Origin: Nyssa sinensis
Lineage: Eukaryota > Streptophyta > Magnoliopsida > Cornales > Nyssaceae
Direction of reading: 5' to 3'
Assembly: GCA_008638375.1 (NCBI GenBank)
Contig: CM018043.1
Span: forward strand, 42,748,651-42,812,650
DNA: 64,000 nucleotides
Shown: one piece after another, positions 23,640-36,523 of the stretch
Position numbering within the stretch: position 1 is the stretch's first letter
Layout of the letters: each line of letters begins with the position of its first letter
Translations under genes and position numbers: made by a program
The notes under the pieces: model-generated
The model's input: the letters and a program-made list of their open reading frames with translations, nothing else
What the model was told of the DNA's origin: nothing
Databases searched by the model: none

Positions 23640-25241
23640 ACTTACCAAGATTGAGACAGGTAACCTTGTTGCCTTAGTAGTGTCTGCATAATCTCCTCAA
23701 AATGGGATAACCGCTGCTCCAACTTTGTGTTATGAGGCTCTGATGCCTCGGCCCTTTGTGTAGCCGCTTGGACTCTCGCATCACTGTCCACAAAATATCA
23801 TTCCGGTGTAGGCCGAACACTGGTCCCTAGGGGTCGGCGTAAAATGGCCTTGCGTATCTGGTCATCAATCATCGGGGTTTCTCCCTTAGGGGTCGGTTGT
23901 GCGTGCCTTTGGACCATCTCTTCCTATATAATGATAAATGTTATGTTATATATGTTAGAAATTTTTAAAAAATCTAAATTTAATAATAGTGGTATGTATA
24001 CGGTAAAAACTTACATATAACGGCTGCGACTCTAGGTCCACCCAACCTTTTTCTAGGTCTAAATGCGTCCTATGCCAAAGATTAATGGGTCTGGGCAATG
24101 CACCAGTGTCTAGGTTGTACTACAATAATAATAACACTGTAAAGTTAGATTTAGAAAAGTCATATTTCTAAAATAAGAATATAAACAATTATAATTACCA
24201 TATCATGCAGTTGGCATACAAATGAATGTGAACCACCGCAGTGATTCATGATTTTCTTGCTCCTACTCTTTGCATTTCTTGCACTAACCACCTGTACATT
24301 AAATTCAAAATTGTTAATATATATGTAATAAATTTTTCTAAAACTATTAATTGTGTTGAACCTTGAATTCATCTGTGTCCCACCAGTCATAAAGGAGAAC
24401 CCAGGCATCCTATGACACCCCTCTAGAAGGCTTCCTATGGGGGCCTTTGCTTGTAACTACCTCATTCTGAAAACTTATGGCGGTAGTCCCTAAAGCAAAC
24501 CCCAAAGTAGTTGTCCACCGCCTTCTGGATGTGTGGTAGATGCAAGTCAATATTAAATTTCTCCTACAAAATCATTTCACATTAAAATTAGAGTATAGAT
24601 TCATTACATATGTAAATAATAAACAGAATGAAATAATAAAACACATACTAAAATGTGATCGTGGGGTTCCTGTCTTTGCTTCTCGGTGATGTCATGCTAG
24701 TCACTGACATGAAATGGCGCACGAAGTCGAAAAATGATGTTGATCTTGGTAACAGATTCCTACGCCCACCCACCAACGAGCCTACTCAATCCATTGGGGA
24801 TCTCAATGTGAAGGCATGCACCCCCAAACACATCCCTATGTCGTTGTAATCTATTATTCTTTGACCTATCACGCCCACGTCTAAGAATGGAGGTCAAAAT
24901 TATTTGAAGAAATATTAAAGAAACAATTATTAAAAAAAATATATAAATATTAATTAAAAAATAATAACATACCAGTAGTAGTAGCAGTAACATCAACATC
25001 CGTAGGAGCAGGAGTAGGAGCAGGTGCAGTTGAACCTAATGAGGAAATTATAGTAGTTGTCATCGGCATAGGGGTCAATGGGTCTGACCTTAGGGTAGTG
25101 GGTAGTCATCGGCGTGCACTGGGACCTCTCATATCTATAAGTAGAAAAATAGTTGAAAACATGTAAAAAATTAACTAAATAAATTAATATTTGAAGTTAC
25201 ACATGTAATACCTACGACAATTATTCGTCAAAGTCTGTATC
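23640..25241 (-). pseudogene. tnpA-like CACTA protein (Transposase_24, Ptta/En/Spm type)
   Basis: Minus strand, several exons, with stops. The N-terminal side (25020-25200) is Thr/Pro-rich. Then come an IPNGLSRLVGG block (about 24770), APFHV (about 24700), FNIDLHLPHIQKAVDNYFG.CFRDYRHKF (about 24460-24570), AWVLLYDWWDTDEFK (24369-24408) and ARNAKSRSKKIMNHCGGSHSF (24220-24290). The last two are joined by a GT-AG intron at about 24298-24369. Further left come WHRTHLDLEK (about 24045-24085), a MVQRH block and a C-terminal coiled-coil-like KLEQRLSHFEEIMQTL (about 23680-23720). In CACTA elements this protein type binds the subterminal repeats and acts with TNP2. The LTR array begins at 25242, just beyond this gene. 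Confidence 0.75.
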
Positions 25242-27548
25242 TGCCATGACCCGAGACCCACCCTATGCGAATCTCGTATTGCAAACCCAATCCGACACTG
25301 TTACCAAATTGAATCTCTCAACTTGCTACACAATCAGTGCTACTAACATGCAATGACTATCAAAATATAAACAACAAAAGACTTAAATATAAAAGTTGTC
25401 ATATATATATATATATATATATATGGTTCTCAAAATACAGACTTTAAGATTCTTTAACTATAGTACATCCCCCAAGATGTGGATGACATGGGAGAACTAT
25501 AAGACTGTACTACATATTACACTTGCAACTTCAAAAGTAATGTCTATCTCTATGCTAGTAGGCTCTATCGTATGCTCTCGATACTTGTGCTTGAAAATGA
25601 ATGTACAATCGGTATGAGCTATGAAAACTCAGTAAGTAATCCTCCTTTACTCTGCCATGTGTACAAGTCAATATAGAAAGGCATAATCCATAAAGAACTA
25701 GGATAATGCAAACATGCTAGCCAGTCAAGAAATATAGAACTCAATATCAGATGATAAGAACTCAAATGATAAGGCAATGAAATCTGTTTTGCTAACAATA
25801 TCATATTGCTATAGTCATGAACTGTCTTAAGTACAAATTGTATACACTCAATAAAAGTTGTGAAATCTCATGATCATTCATAATGAAGTAATATGATCAA
25901 GTTATGATAATCAATAATAGATACCGATAACAACAAATGTTGATGCACTTAAACTTGGGGCCTGGTATATCCCCTAAGCTCATTTTGTTCCCTTTTTCCT
26001 CGATCTCTCAACCTAGGACTTAACCCATCGGTTTAGTACTCGACCTCGCAAATCCCACTTTAAATGCCATCTTAATTGCCACTTTAGATTCCCTTTTTCG
26101 ACCAGTACGTCTAGTAAGCATCAAATGGAGTTTGTGACTGAGCACAAATTCGGCTACAATATATTGTATCGAGATCATGCTAAATCCCATGAAAAGTAAA
26201 TGCAATAACACTTTTCTCAGCAGCGAGAATGAAACTGTTGCCTTAATAGGCCAATGTAAACTGGGCTGCTGAGATCATAAGTCTTGCCTCTCGAGGCCTA
26301 TGTACAGAGTGTACAGAAATCATGATCAAGATATATAACAGTCAATAAACACTTTCCACAAGATAGAACAATATCAAATGTGGTCTCCATAAACTTTCTG
26401 GCATGTATGGAATACAATAGATAATATAAGAAAAACTGTTGACATGGTTGGAAGTATCACATGTAGAGACCAGAGATTTACTTACCTCTTCAACTGTTTC
26501 CTTTCTCAATAAAATCAAGTCACTTTTCCTTTCTCTTTGAAATCCCTATTCATCAATAGATAATATATCTCAGTTTACCTTTTCATAATATATGTTATTC
26601 ATCAAATTTTATACCTCTTTACTATTGGTATCACTTTTACTAAAATAGATTCTACTATTAATTCGAAATGCCCAACAGGACCCTTCTTCTCCGATGATAC
26701 GCTTGTGGTCTTCTCCGGCATTAGCAGCTTCTTCGATCAACTTCCTGATCGAAATCGATGCCATTGTCTTCCTTTCTCCTTCTAGATCACCATCATATAA
26801 TTGGTTTTCCATAAAACCCTTTATAGGTTCATGAATATGCCTAAACTAGTAACTCCGGCCATAAAATTAAAATTCTAGCGAGCCAATTTTGCTATGATTC
26901 TCTAACTGCTTTGATACCAAATATTTTCTAATCTTTTCCTGCACCCAAGAGGATAAATTCCTCATTGTTTAAATCAAGTTTAAAGCCCAAATTCACAAAG
27001 ACCAGATTATCCATGAATACCTACAACTACCTATTTCTCATTCATTTTTGGACCAATTTACTTCTTTCTTTTTGCTAAATAATCCTTGTTAAATGCTGAT
27101 CAAGATCTTATCATTAAACCTAATCCTTCATGCTTTAAAAATTAAAAACAGAAACTAAATTTACATACCTTTTTTGATTTTTCCAGTTGTAGTGTTCTCC
27201 CTCTCTTCCTCTTATTTTTCATGTCTGTTCTCTTCCTTTTTGGCCTCGATTTCTAATTTCTCTCCTTAAGCATGCACACATGTATTTACTTATAGGATTT
27301 TTCTGTCGCCCCTCGGTTTCTCACGTACTCTCTCTCTCTCTCCCCCTAGCCCCTTTCTTTGACTGCTTTTCTTCATCACTTTATATATAATATATATATA
27401 TATATATAGACAGCTTGCTTAGGTTTTCTTTGGCTATCGGCAGCCCACTCAAAACACACACTAATTACACACACTTGACCGACACAACACACACTCCCTT
27501 TTCTTTTTCTTTTTTTTTTTTCTTTTCCTTTCCTTATTTTCTTTCATT

Positions 27549-27584
<36 letters not shown>

Positions 27585-27636
27585 CATAGATCACACACAC
27601 ACACACACAGCACTGATATACCTATTACATAGTTAG

Positions 27637-27667
<31 letters not shown>

Positions 27668-28240
27668 ATATACACACATACTTACACTACAAAAAATTAT
27701 ATTATTAGCGACGCCCAGTAAAGCGTCGCTAAAAGGCACTATTAGCAACGCACACTACGTGCGTCGCTAAAAAGCAGTAAAAAATAAATTTTTCGCTCAA
27801 AAAAATGGGTGCGCATGTTTTGGCAACGGAAAAGGGATTATTAGCGACACATATGTGGACGTTGCTAATAGTCTAATTAGTAGAACGACGTCATTTTAGG
27901 GTATTTTTGGTGACGCAAAAGGACTTATTAGCAACGCTCGATGTGCGTCGTTAAAAATCTCCTACATTTCTTCCCCAACCATGACCCAGTTTCTTCATCT
28001 CTCTATTCCCCTAATTTTTCTCACTCTCTATCACTCTGACTCTTTAATCACGACCAGGGTCCCAACGACGGCAAACGGCTTAACCGGCAACGACCACACT
28101 TCTGGCGACTACGGTAACTCTCTCTGTGTTAGGTTGATACATCTTTTCTTCTCCATAGCTTTCTTGAAGCTCCTTGAAGTTCTCTTGAAAAACTGAATGT
28201 TAAGAATGTTAACGTCAAAACTTGTTTATTTTGTTTCAAG

Positions 28241-28317
28241 AGTATGAATCAGATGGAATTGATTGGATAAAAGTAAATTTTGAGGACAACCAAGAGTGCT
28301 TGAATTTGTTTGAGACG
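28241..28317 (+). pseudogene. Captured exon of a myosin motor domain (plant class VIII-like)
   Basis: The segment reads EYESDGIDWIKVNFEDNQ followed by ECLNLFE and is framed by a T-rich tract plus AG (28239-28240) and a GT donor (28318). This matches the motor-domain stretch EYxxDGIDWxxVxFxDNQxCLxLxE, a conserved myosin block; the wording is closest to plant class VIII as I recall it. Only this one exon is recognised. The codons after the donor do not continue the motor domain, so it is a fragment. It is in the same orientation as the E2 exons downstream, with about 250 bp between. Confidence 0.75.
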
Positions 28318-28569
28318 GTATTTCTGTTTCTATTTTTAGGCCTGATGCTGAAATTTTTTAATTTCAAAATTTTTTATTTGTTATCTCTGAAGATTAGGTT
28401 CCACAAAATTTTTAAATTTATTCAAATTAAGAAAAAGAGAAAATGGAAAGAAGGAAAAAAGTTGTTCCATTTCTTTGAGCATTTTTGTTGTCTTCTTATA
28501 TTGAGTTTTAAAATTTTTTCTTTTTTATTTTTCTGGCATACAAGGATGTTGCATTGTTTTGTCAAACAG

Positions 28570-30396
28570 GTTTTCCTATCCGGATGTGGAGTCGGCCATA
28601 TTCTTCAGATAATGGTGCGATAATTTTATTATTCTCTCATAAATTTTCCTGCTTTGGACATATGTTTCCCTTCTTTTTTTTTCCTTCGAGATATGCATAA
28701 ACTCAATATCTCATTTTCTGTAATAAAGGTGACCTAGTCAATGTTGTTGTTCCTTTTATGGGTGAATCCATTACTGATGGCACTCTAGCCAAGTTTTTAA
28801 AGAGTATGTTATCTTGCATAGCTGATTCCGTTGCTCTTGTGTAAAGATCCATTTATGTGCTTTTAAAGTTTATATGATAGATTTTATTTGCATTAAAATT
28901 AATTGAGACTCATTGAATGATAAATGGGGAGTAGAACTTGGTGATCATGTGAATATTGATGAGCCAATTGCCCACATTGAAACTAATAAGGTATGTTCTT
29001 AGATGTCACATTAATTTAAAATGCTGATTTTAAACCATGACAAGAATCACAACTAAATAGTTTTCAAATGCTTCAATTAGGTGACAATTGACGTTGCAAG
29101 TCCTGAAGCAGGTATCATCCAGAAGGTAGAGTTTCAGAAGGAGCTGCATTACAAGCTCATATTTTATTCTGATAAAAAAAAAAAGTTCATCATTCTACCT
29201 TGTTATGAACCTAAGTATCCAAGTATGTAATGTTGAACCATATAATATTTTTTAGTTTTTAGCCAAAGAAGGTTACACCGTGGAACCAAGAACCAAAGTA
29301 GCAGTGATTTCAAAGTCTGCTGAAGGTGTTACACATGTGGCTCCATCAGAAAAGACACCTAGCAAGGCTGCATTTGAGCTAGCTCCATCAGAAAAAGAGG
29401 TGGACAAGCAAATTCCTAAGGCAGAAACACTTCTCAATGAGATACTGAAGGAGAAGCCTAAAGTACCTTCTCCACCATAATCTAAACCCTTTGCCATGAA
29501 ACCTCAACTTCCTCTAAAGGAAAGGGAAAGAAGAGTAAGCATCATAGTTTCTAATAATTTGCAACAGTGTTCTGTAACACTTCTATTTTAAGGTTTAGAA
29601 ACACACCATTTCAATTATTATCAATCTATTTTAATTATTATCATTATTATTACTTTTTAGAGGATAATCCTTTTTCTACTTCTCCAATATTTTTGGAATT
29701 TATTGTGCTTGCAGGTTCCAATGACAAGACTCAGGAAACATGTTGCAACATGTTTGAAGGACTCTCAGAATACTTTTGCAATGCTGACTACATTTAATGA
29801 AGTTAATATGTAAGTTCATTTGTTTGTTCAACATAGAATGCTGACTGAATGCGGTTGCTTGTCATTAATGAAACTGCTTGTTTTTTCTTGTGGCCCATTT
29901 TTTATTTGCCAGAGGTTTAGCCTCTATATTGTTAGGAGATATGCAATGTGATAAAATTATTTGCATGATCAAACAAGAAATTTTGGTGTTCATCACTAAG
30001 CATATTATGTACTTCTTTTGTATAATTCTTCATTTGACATTGACATATTGGCTCATTTTTTCCCTTCTCATTAATGTTCTTATGTAATTTAGGACTAATT
30101 TCATGAAGCTCCGTTCTGATTATACAGATGCCTTCATTGAGAAACATGGAATGACGTTGGGACTTATGTCAGGTTTTGTTAAAGTATGTATTATCATTTC
30201 TACTGAATTAGCACCTTATAAAGTTTGTTTTTGTTTGTTTGAACCTATTGTTCAATTTACAATATGATCTTTTATTTTGTTTCAGGCTACTGTTAGTGGG
30301 CTCCAGAATCAGCCAATCATTAATGCTGTCATTGATAGGGATGACATCATTTATAGGGATTATATTGATATTAGTATTGCTGTTGGTACACCGAAG
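28570..30396 (+). pseudogene. Captured fragment of 2-oxoglutarate dehydrogenase E2 (dihydrolipoyl succinyltransferase)
   Basis: Eight exons with consensus GT-AG junctions: 28570-28614, 28729-28803, 28935-28990, 29081-29125, 29256-29534, 29715-29809, 30093-30183, 30286-30396. They encode the end of the mitochondrial presequence (WSRPYSSDN), the lipoyl domain (VVVPFMGESITDGTLAKFLK; the lipoyl-lysine motif ETDKVTID reads ETNKVTID, retaining K), a Lys/Pro/Glu-rich linker and the start of the catalytic core ([46 protein letters not shown]). In the real enzyme this subunit transfers succinyl groups in the mitochondrial TCA cycle. The copy lacks the true 5' end and the catalytic C-terminus and has a TAA at 29478-29480, so it cannot make the enzyme. 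Retained introns show that genomic DNA, not cDNA, was captured. Confidence 0.9.
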
Positions 30397-30724
30397 GTCT
30401 GTTACTAATCCTATTTTTTCATTTACCTTGTGACTAAATGATGGTTCATTTGGGTGTCTTATGATAACAGAATGAACCCATTGTGATGTTTGTAATTTAA
30501 ACATAAAAGTTAAGGATTTATTGAGTTGAGTTAAATGTATAAGTTGGAAGTGTGATGGATAAGTTACCATGGTTTCCATATATTTTTCTTGATAAGTGTA
30601 ATACTTCCAAATAGGTCTCCATATTTAGTAGATAATGTCAATTTCACTGTTTGTACCACTACTAAATTGTTTCAATCGTATAGGAATTTTGTATCTTTTT
30701 ACACTTATAGGAGATAAAATGAGA

Positions 30725-31085
30725 GAAAATTTGTAGGGGATCACCGGTTTGAAACTTACGCAAGTTTTTGCTCCAAAAAGACCCATTTTGGGATTTTGAC
30801 GGACCAAAACACCAGATATCGGCCTAAATATCCCAAAACCCCATCATACACCTCACAAATGATAAAATAGACTTACACGAACTTACGGCACTCGGTTCGG
30901 ATGCCCGGTTTGAAACTTTTGCAAATTTCTATTTCAAAAAGGCCCATTTTGGGGTTTTGACGGACCAAAATGCCGGATATCGACTTACCTACCTTGAAAC
31001 CCCATCACACACCTCACAAATGATAAAATATACTTGCACGAACTTACGGCACTTGGTTCGGATCACCGGTTTGCAACTTATGCTA
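30725..31085 (-). repeat. Minisatellite, about 2.2 units of 162 bp
   Basis: The phrase CACCGGTTTGAAACTT or a close variant recurs at about 30741, 30904 and 31066, with CCCCATCA.ACACCTCACAAATG in between. Read on minus it resembles the 168-bp units at 22754-23585 (AAGTTGCAAACCGGGCATC, CGTAAGTT, TATTTTA, GAGGTGT). Confidence 0.8.
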
Positions 31086-31574
31086 CTTTATGTCGTTTTT
31101 ACTATTTATGCATGCAAAGAAAAATATATATATATATATATATATATTCACATTTTATGTTCATATATATTTAATAAGTGTTCTAATATATATCATTTGA
31201 TCTTTATTTCAGATTGATCGGGATTATTGCGCCGCTGTTTTTATGTTTTGCATCAGGACTTATTATTTTTATTTGGTTTTTTTTTTTCTTTTCATGGATA
31301 TCTGTAATTACATTTTTCAGGACAACTTTTTATTTTTGTATTGTTAAATTGTACTTTAAAAATGTAAGTAATTAGTATAATATATATGTATATATATGAA
31401 TGTATTTTTTTTAATATATTCATTTCAGAATATTTGGATTTTATTGTATATCAGGATGATTGATACAAGTTTAAACAGGAATAAAACAACAAATAAAACA
31501 AATAATTCAGGTTTAAAAAAAACATTTAGCAACACACACAAAGGTGTTGCAAAAATAAAAAAGAATGTCAATAC
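31086..31574. other. AT-rich 3' segment of the inner CACTA element
   Basis: It contains a TA microsatellite (31125-31147) and three short segments bounded by T-rich tract plus AG (near 31212, 31320 and 31429). These could be exons of a further captured or transposon gene, but I recognise no protein in them. Confidence 0.4.
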
Positions 31575-32341
31575 ACTATTAGCGACGCCCTAAGAGCATC
31601 GCTAAAAGTTCAAGCAGTACACCATTTGCGACGCTCAATGGGCGTCGCTAATGATGACCTTTAGATGCCCATTGTGCATCGCAATGGTGCCCTTTAGTGA
31701 CGCCCATTGCGTCCATGTACAGTATTAGCGACGCCTATGTCTGATTATTAGCGACACTTTGTGAACGTCGCTAATAGTTACCTTTAGCGACGCATATAAG
31801 TTTGTGTGTCACTAATAGTATTTGCGACACAACTATTAACGATGATGTTAGTTACCTTTAGCGATGCATATGACTACTATTAGTGACGCATATGACTACT
31901 ATTAGCAACGCACCCGTGGGTCGCTAATAGTGTCTTTTCCTGTAGTGTTATATACTATTTGCATTTTGTTCATATATAAATATATATATATATTATATAA
32001 TTATACTCCCACTAATATATATATATATATATAAATAATTATACTTATACATATTTATGTCTATTTATTATTGAGATTCATTTTATATAATATATGTATA
32101 CATGTATGTAGGTGTATGTATTGGCGTACATGTTTTCTCGTGTAGTCCCGGTTCGTCGTTCGGTGGTCTCTCCGTACTCGGTATGGTTTGAAATGATTAT
32201 CGGATATTAAATATTTATGTGTGTCGTACGATATCGCATAGTAAGTTTATTTAAGTACGTGTTCGGTTTACGTTTTAATTTTACGCTACTCGACCCGGCC
32301 TATCTCGATTTATGTGCCTTATTCTGGGTCAAGGTGTTACA

Positions 32342-33161
32342 TTCTACCCCCTTTAAACTGAGTTTTGTCTACAAAACTCGAATGATCAAAATCTAGAAGA
32401 GTCTATTCTCATTTTCATTAGTCTTTTGGATTACTATTCCACTTGAATCTCGTTTTGTAATTACTACTTTTAGTCATGTACTCTATTATCTTTCATATTT
32501 TCTTATATTCTTATATGAGTTCTAGCACTGATCTTGGGTATTTCATATCTTGCATCATATTCTGTTATTGCTCCTTAAAGTTTATTAATCACTTTATCTT
32601 TTAACTTATCAATGCCTTTAAATTTCTATGAGATAACAGTATGTCCTTCTAAGACTCGTATATCTATGTTACGTACTCTACTTGTTTCATGCATAATATC
32701 CCTCATCGATCATTCTCCTAGTGGAAATTGAACAGTTAACATATAACCTAGGAGTTCTATTTCTATGTTCAACTAACAGTTCAATCTCTAAATCAATTTA
32801 GTAGTGAATGCAGAGCAGTTCAATCTCTAAATCAATGTAGTAATGAATACGGAAAGCATAATCAATACATAAAGCTAGCATGTGGGTATGCCTTAACTAA
32901 CTAGAAATACTTGTGACTACTGGTACAATAGCCTGATCATCTCCCAAAACTACTCACTATAAAAGATCAACGGTCAAAATTCATATAAGAGTCTATCTAT
33001 CATGTCAGAATTTATCTACTGACTCACTCTACTTGGACATTGATAATATTAGTACTCTAGTCTTATCTCCCATGAGTCACTTATGATCTAGGCTATTCTG
33101 ATACCAAGTCTTTGGTACCAGTTACGCCTAATCATTTAAACCTAATGCTCTGATACCAAGT
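32342..33161 (-). mobile_element. Internal region 1 of the LTR array
   Basis: 820 bp between LTR A and LTR B, without coding potential. On minus it has the primer site TGGTATCAGAGC (33147-33158, 3 nt from LTR B) at its start and a purine tract (32342-32354) at its end. A second, weaker TGATACCAAG copy lies at about 33098, so the primer-site region may be locally duplicated. Confidence 0.85.
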
Positions 33162-35821
33162 TGTCACGACCCGAGACCTACCCTATGCGGATCTCGTATC
33201 GCAAACCCGATCCGACACTATTGCCAAACCGAATCTCTCAACTTGCTAAATAATCAGTGCTACTAACATGCAATGACTATCAAAATATAAATAACGGAAG
33301 ACTTAAATATAAAAGTTGCATGTCATATATATATATATGTGGTTTTCAAAATATAGCTTTTAAAATTCTTTAACTACAGTACATCCCCAAGACGTGGATG
33401 ACATGGGAGAACTATAAGACTGTACTACATATTACACTTGCTACTTCAAAAGTAATGTCCATCTCTATGCTAGTAGGCTCTATCGTCTGCTCTTGATACT
33501 TGTGCCTGAAAATAAATGTAGTATCTGTATGAGCCATGAAAACTCAATAAGTAATCCTCATTTACTTTGCCATGTGTACAAGTCAATATAGAAAGGCATA
33601 ATCTATAAAGAACTAGGATAATGCAAACATGCTAGCCAATCAAGAAATATATAACTCAATATTAGATGATAAGAACTCAAATGATAAGGCAATGAAATCT
33701 GTTTTGCTAGCAATATCATATTGCTACAGTCATGAGTTGTCTCAAGTATAAATTGTATACACTCAATAAAAGTTGTGAAATCTCATGATCATTCATAATG
33801 AAGTAATACGATCAAGCTATGATAATCAATAATAGATAACGATAACAACAAATGTGGTTGCACTTTAACTCGGGGCCCGACATACCCCCTAAACTCATTT
33901 TGTTCCCTTTTTCCTCGATCTCTCAGCCTAGCACTTAACCTATCAGTTTAGTACTCGACCTCGTAGATCCCACTTTAAATGCCATTTTAATCGCCACTTT
34001 ATATTCCTTTTTTTGACCCGTAGGTCTAGTAAGCATCAAATGGAGTTTGTGACTGAGCACAAATCCGGCTACAATATAATATATCGAGATCATGCTAAAT
34101 CCCATGAAAAATAAATGCAATAACACTTTTCTCAGCAACGAGAATGAAACTGTGGACTTAATAGGCCAATGTAAACTGGGCTGCTAAGATCATAAGTTTT
34201 GCCCTCGAGGCCTATGTATATAGTGTACAGAAATCATGATCAAGATATATAACAGTTAATAAACACTTTCCACAAGATAGAACAATATCAAATATGGACT
34301 CAATAAATTTTCTGGCATATATGGAATATAATATATAATATAAGAAAAACTGTTGACATGGCTGGAAGTATCACATGCAGAGATCAGACATTTAAGTACC
34401 TCTTAAACTGTTTCCTTTCTTTCTTAATAAAATCAAGTCACCTTTCCTTTCTCTTTGAAATCCTTATTCATTAATGGATAATATATATCAATTTACCTTT
34501 TCATAATCTATGCTATTCATCAAATTTTATACCTCTTTACGATTGGTATCTCTTTTACTAAAATAGACTCTACTATTGAATCTAGAACATTGAACAAAGT
34601 TGGTTTAGGCTTTCGCGGAATTCAATTCGGACATTTGTACTAAAAAGGGCAAAATAGTCATTTTACACTTTTACAGGTTCTTACTTCTCGAGACCTCTTT
34701 TGATAAATTGGACTCCACCGTTGAGTCCAAATGCTCAAAATAATAAAAATTCACTATTCTTTTTCCTTCATTCTGAGTTCGTTTGACTGTTTTTTGACTT
34801 AGGGGTATTTTCATAATTTTTATTTAATTAATTAAATTAATATTTTATTCTGGGGTCAAATTATAATTGATAATAAGTCTTGGGTTACTTTTATAATTTC
34901 TCAAACTTGTGGGTTAAATCAAAATTTTTGATTTTGGTTATTCTAATTCAGTTTACCCAAACAGTGGATACTCACGAAACAGGGATAGAATATCCATATT
35001 CCTATTTTAAATCAATTTCAATTTACTAAGTCTGTACCCAAACACTCCCATCTCTGTTTAAAAAACCTTTTTTAACTTATCAATACTGCACCGTTTTGAA
35101 ATACCTATTTCTGTTTCGGTCAAGTCCCGACCCGAATCCGACCCATAACCCAAACCCAAGCCCAACAGGACCCTTCTTCTCCGGCGATACGCCGGTGGTC
35201 TTCTCCGGCATTGGAAACTTCTCCGATCAACTTCCTAACCTAAATTCGATTCCATTCTCTTCCTTTCTCCTTCTAGATCACCACCATATAATTAGTTTTC
35301 CACAAAACCCTTCATAGGTTCACGAATATGCCTAAACCAGTAGCTCCGGCCATAAAATTGAAATTCCGATGAGTCATTTTTGCTATGATTCTCTAACTGT
35401 TTTGATACCAAATCTTTTCTAATCTTTTCCTGCACCTAAAAGGATAAGTTCCTCATTGTTTAAATCAAGTTTAAAGCCCAAATTCACAAAAACCAGATTA
35501 TCCATGAATACCTGCAACTACCTATTTCTCATTCATTTTTGGACCAATTTACTTTTTTCTTTTTGCTAAATAATCCTAGTTAAATGCTGATTAAGACCCT
35601 ATCATCAAACCTAATCTTTCATGCTTTAAAAATTAAAAACAGAAACTAAATTTACATATCTTTTTTGATTTCTCCAGTTGTAGTGTTCCCCGCCCCTCTT
35701 CCTTTGATTTTTCACGTCTATTCTCTTCCATTTTGGCCTCAGTTTCTAAATTTTCTCTCTTTAAGGCTGCACACATGTATTTACTTATAGGATTTTTCCA
35801 CCGCCCCTCAGTTTCTCACGT

Positions 35822-35874
<53 letters not shown>

Positions 35875-36523
35875 CTAGGCCCTTTCTTTGACTACTTTTC
35901 TTCATCACTTTATATGTAATATAACTTATATATTGACAGCTTGCTTAGGTTTTCTTTGGCTATCGACAGCCCACTCAAAACACACACCAATTTCACATAC
36001 TTGACCGACACAACACACACTCCCTTTTCTTTTCTTTTCTTTTCCTTTCCTCATTTTCTATATAGATATTATTATACATACATCACACACACACACACAC
36101 TACACTGATATACATATTACATAGTTAATATATATATATATTACTGTATATACACATACTGTTTTCATTTTGTTCATATATATTATATATATAATTATAC
36201 TCACACTAACATATATATAATTATACTTATATATATTTATGTCTATCTATTATTGACATTCATTTTATACAATATATGTATACATGTATATAGGTGTACG
36301 TATTGACGTACATGTTTTCCCGTGCAATCCTGATTTGTCATTCGATAGTCTCTCCGTACTCGGTATGGTGTGAAATGATTATCGGATATTAGATATTTAT
36401 GTGTGTCGTACGATATCGCACAGTAAGTTTATTTAAGTATGTGTTCGGTTTATGTTTCGGTTTTATGCTACTTGACTCAACCTATCTCTATTTACATGCC
36501 ATATTCTAGGTTAGGGTGTTACA
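33162..36523 (-). repeat. LTR B, shared middle LTR (3362 bp)
   Basis: Edges TGTCACGACCC and GGTGTTACA. It serves as 5' LTR of one internal region and 3' LTR of the other. It carries the block GGACTCCACCGTTGAGTCC (about 34708), an Arg/Pro-coding stretch with CCGGCG motifs (35100-35230), and a CT tract at 35824-35871. Confidence 0.88.

Larger units (their letters stand above)
27685..31947 (+). mobile_element. Non-autonomous CACTA transposon carrying host gene fragments
   Basis: It starts CACTACAAAAAA and ends (inverted) CACTACAGGAAAA, with a 3-bp duplication TTA on each side (27682-27684, 31948-31950). Subterminal zones at about 27705-27955 and 31575-31930 hold many short repeats around TTAGCGACGC and its inverse GCGTCGCTAA, the presumed binding sites for the tnpA-type protein. 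There is no transposase. Instead it carries a myosin-like exon, eight exons of an E2 gene and a 162-bp minisatellite. The same position in LTR C (near 40240) is an empty site, which confirms the boundaries. Confidence 0.92.
25242..32341 (-). repeat. LTR A (with CACTA insertion)
   Basis: The left edge reads TGCCATGACCC, two transitions from the TGTCACGACCC of the middle LTR. The right edge is GGTGTTACA. Removing the CACTA element (27685-31947) and its duplicated TTA leaves about 2.83 kb. Near 26665 LTR A lacks about 580 bp found in LTR B (about 34576-35158), joining two sides of an Arg/Pro-coding stretch. Confidence 0.88.

Noticed and set aside
27975..28200. Possible first exon (MTQFLHLSIP...) of the captured gene unit
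   Set aside because: No recognised similarity; it could be leader sequence of the transposon, so it is not annotated as coding.
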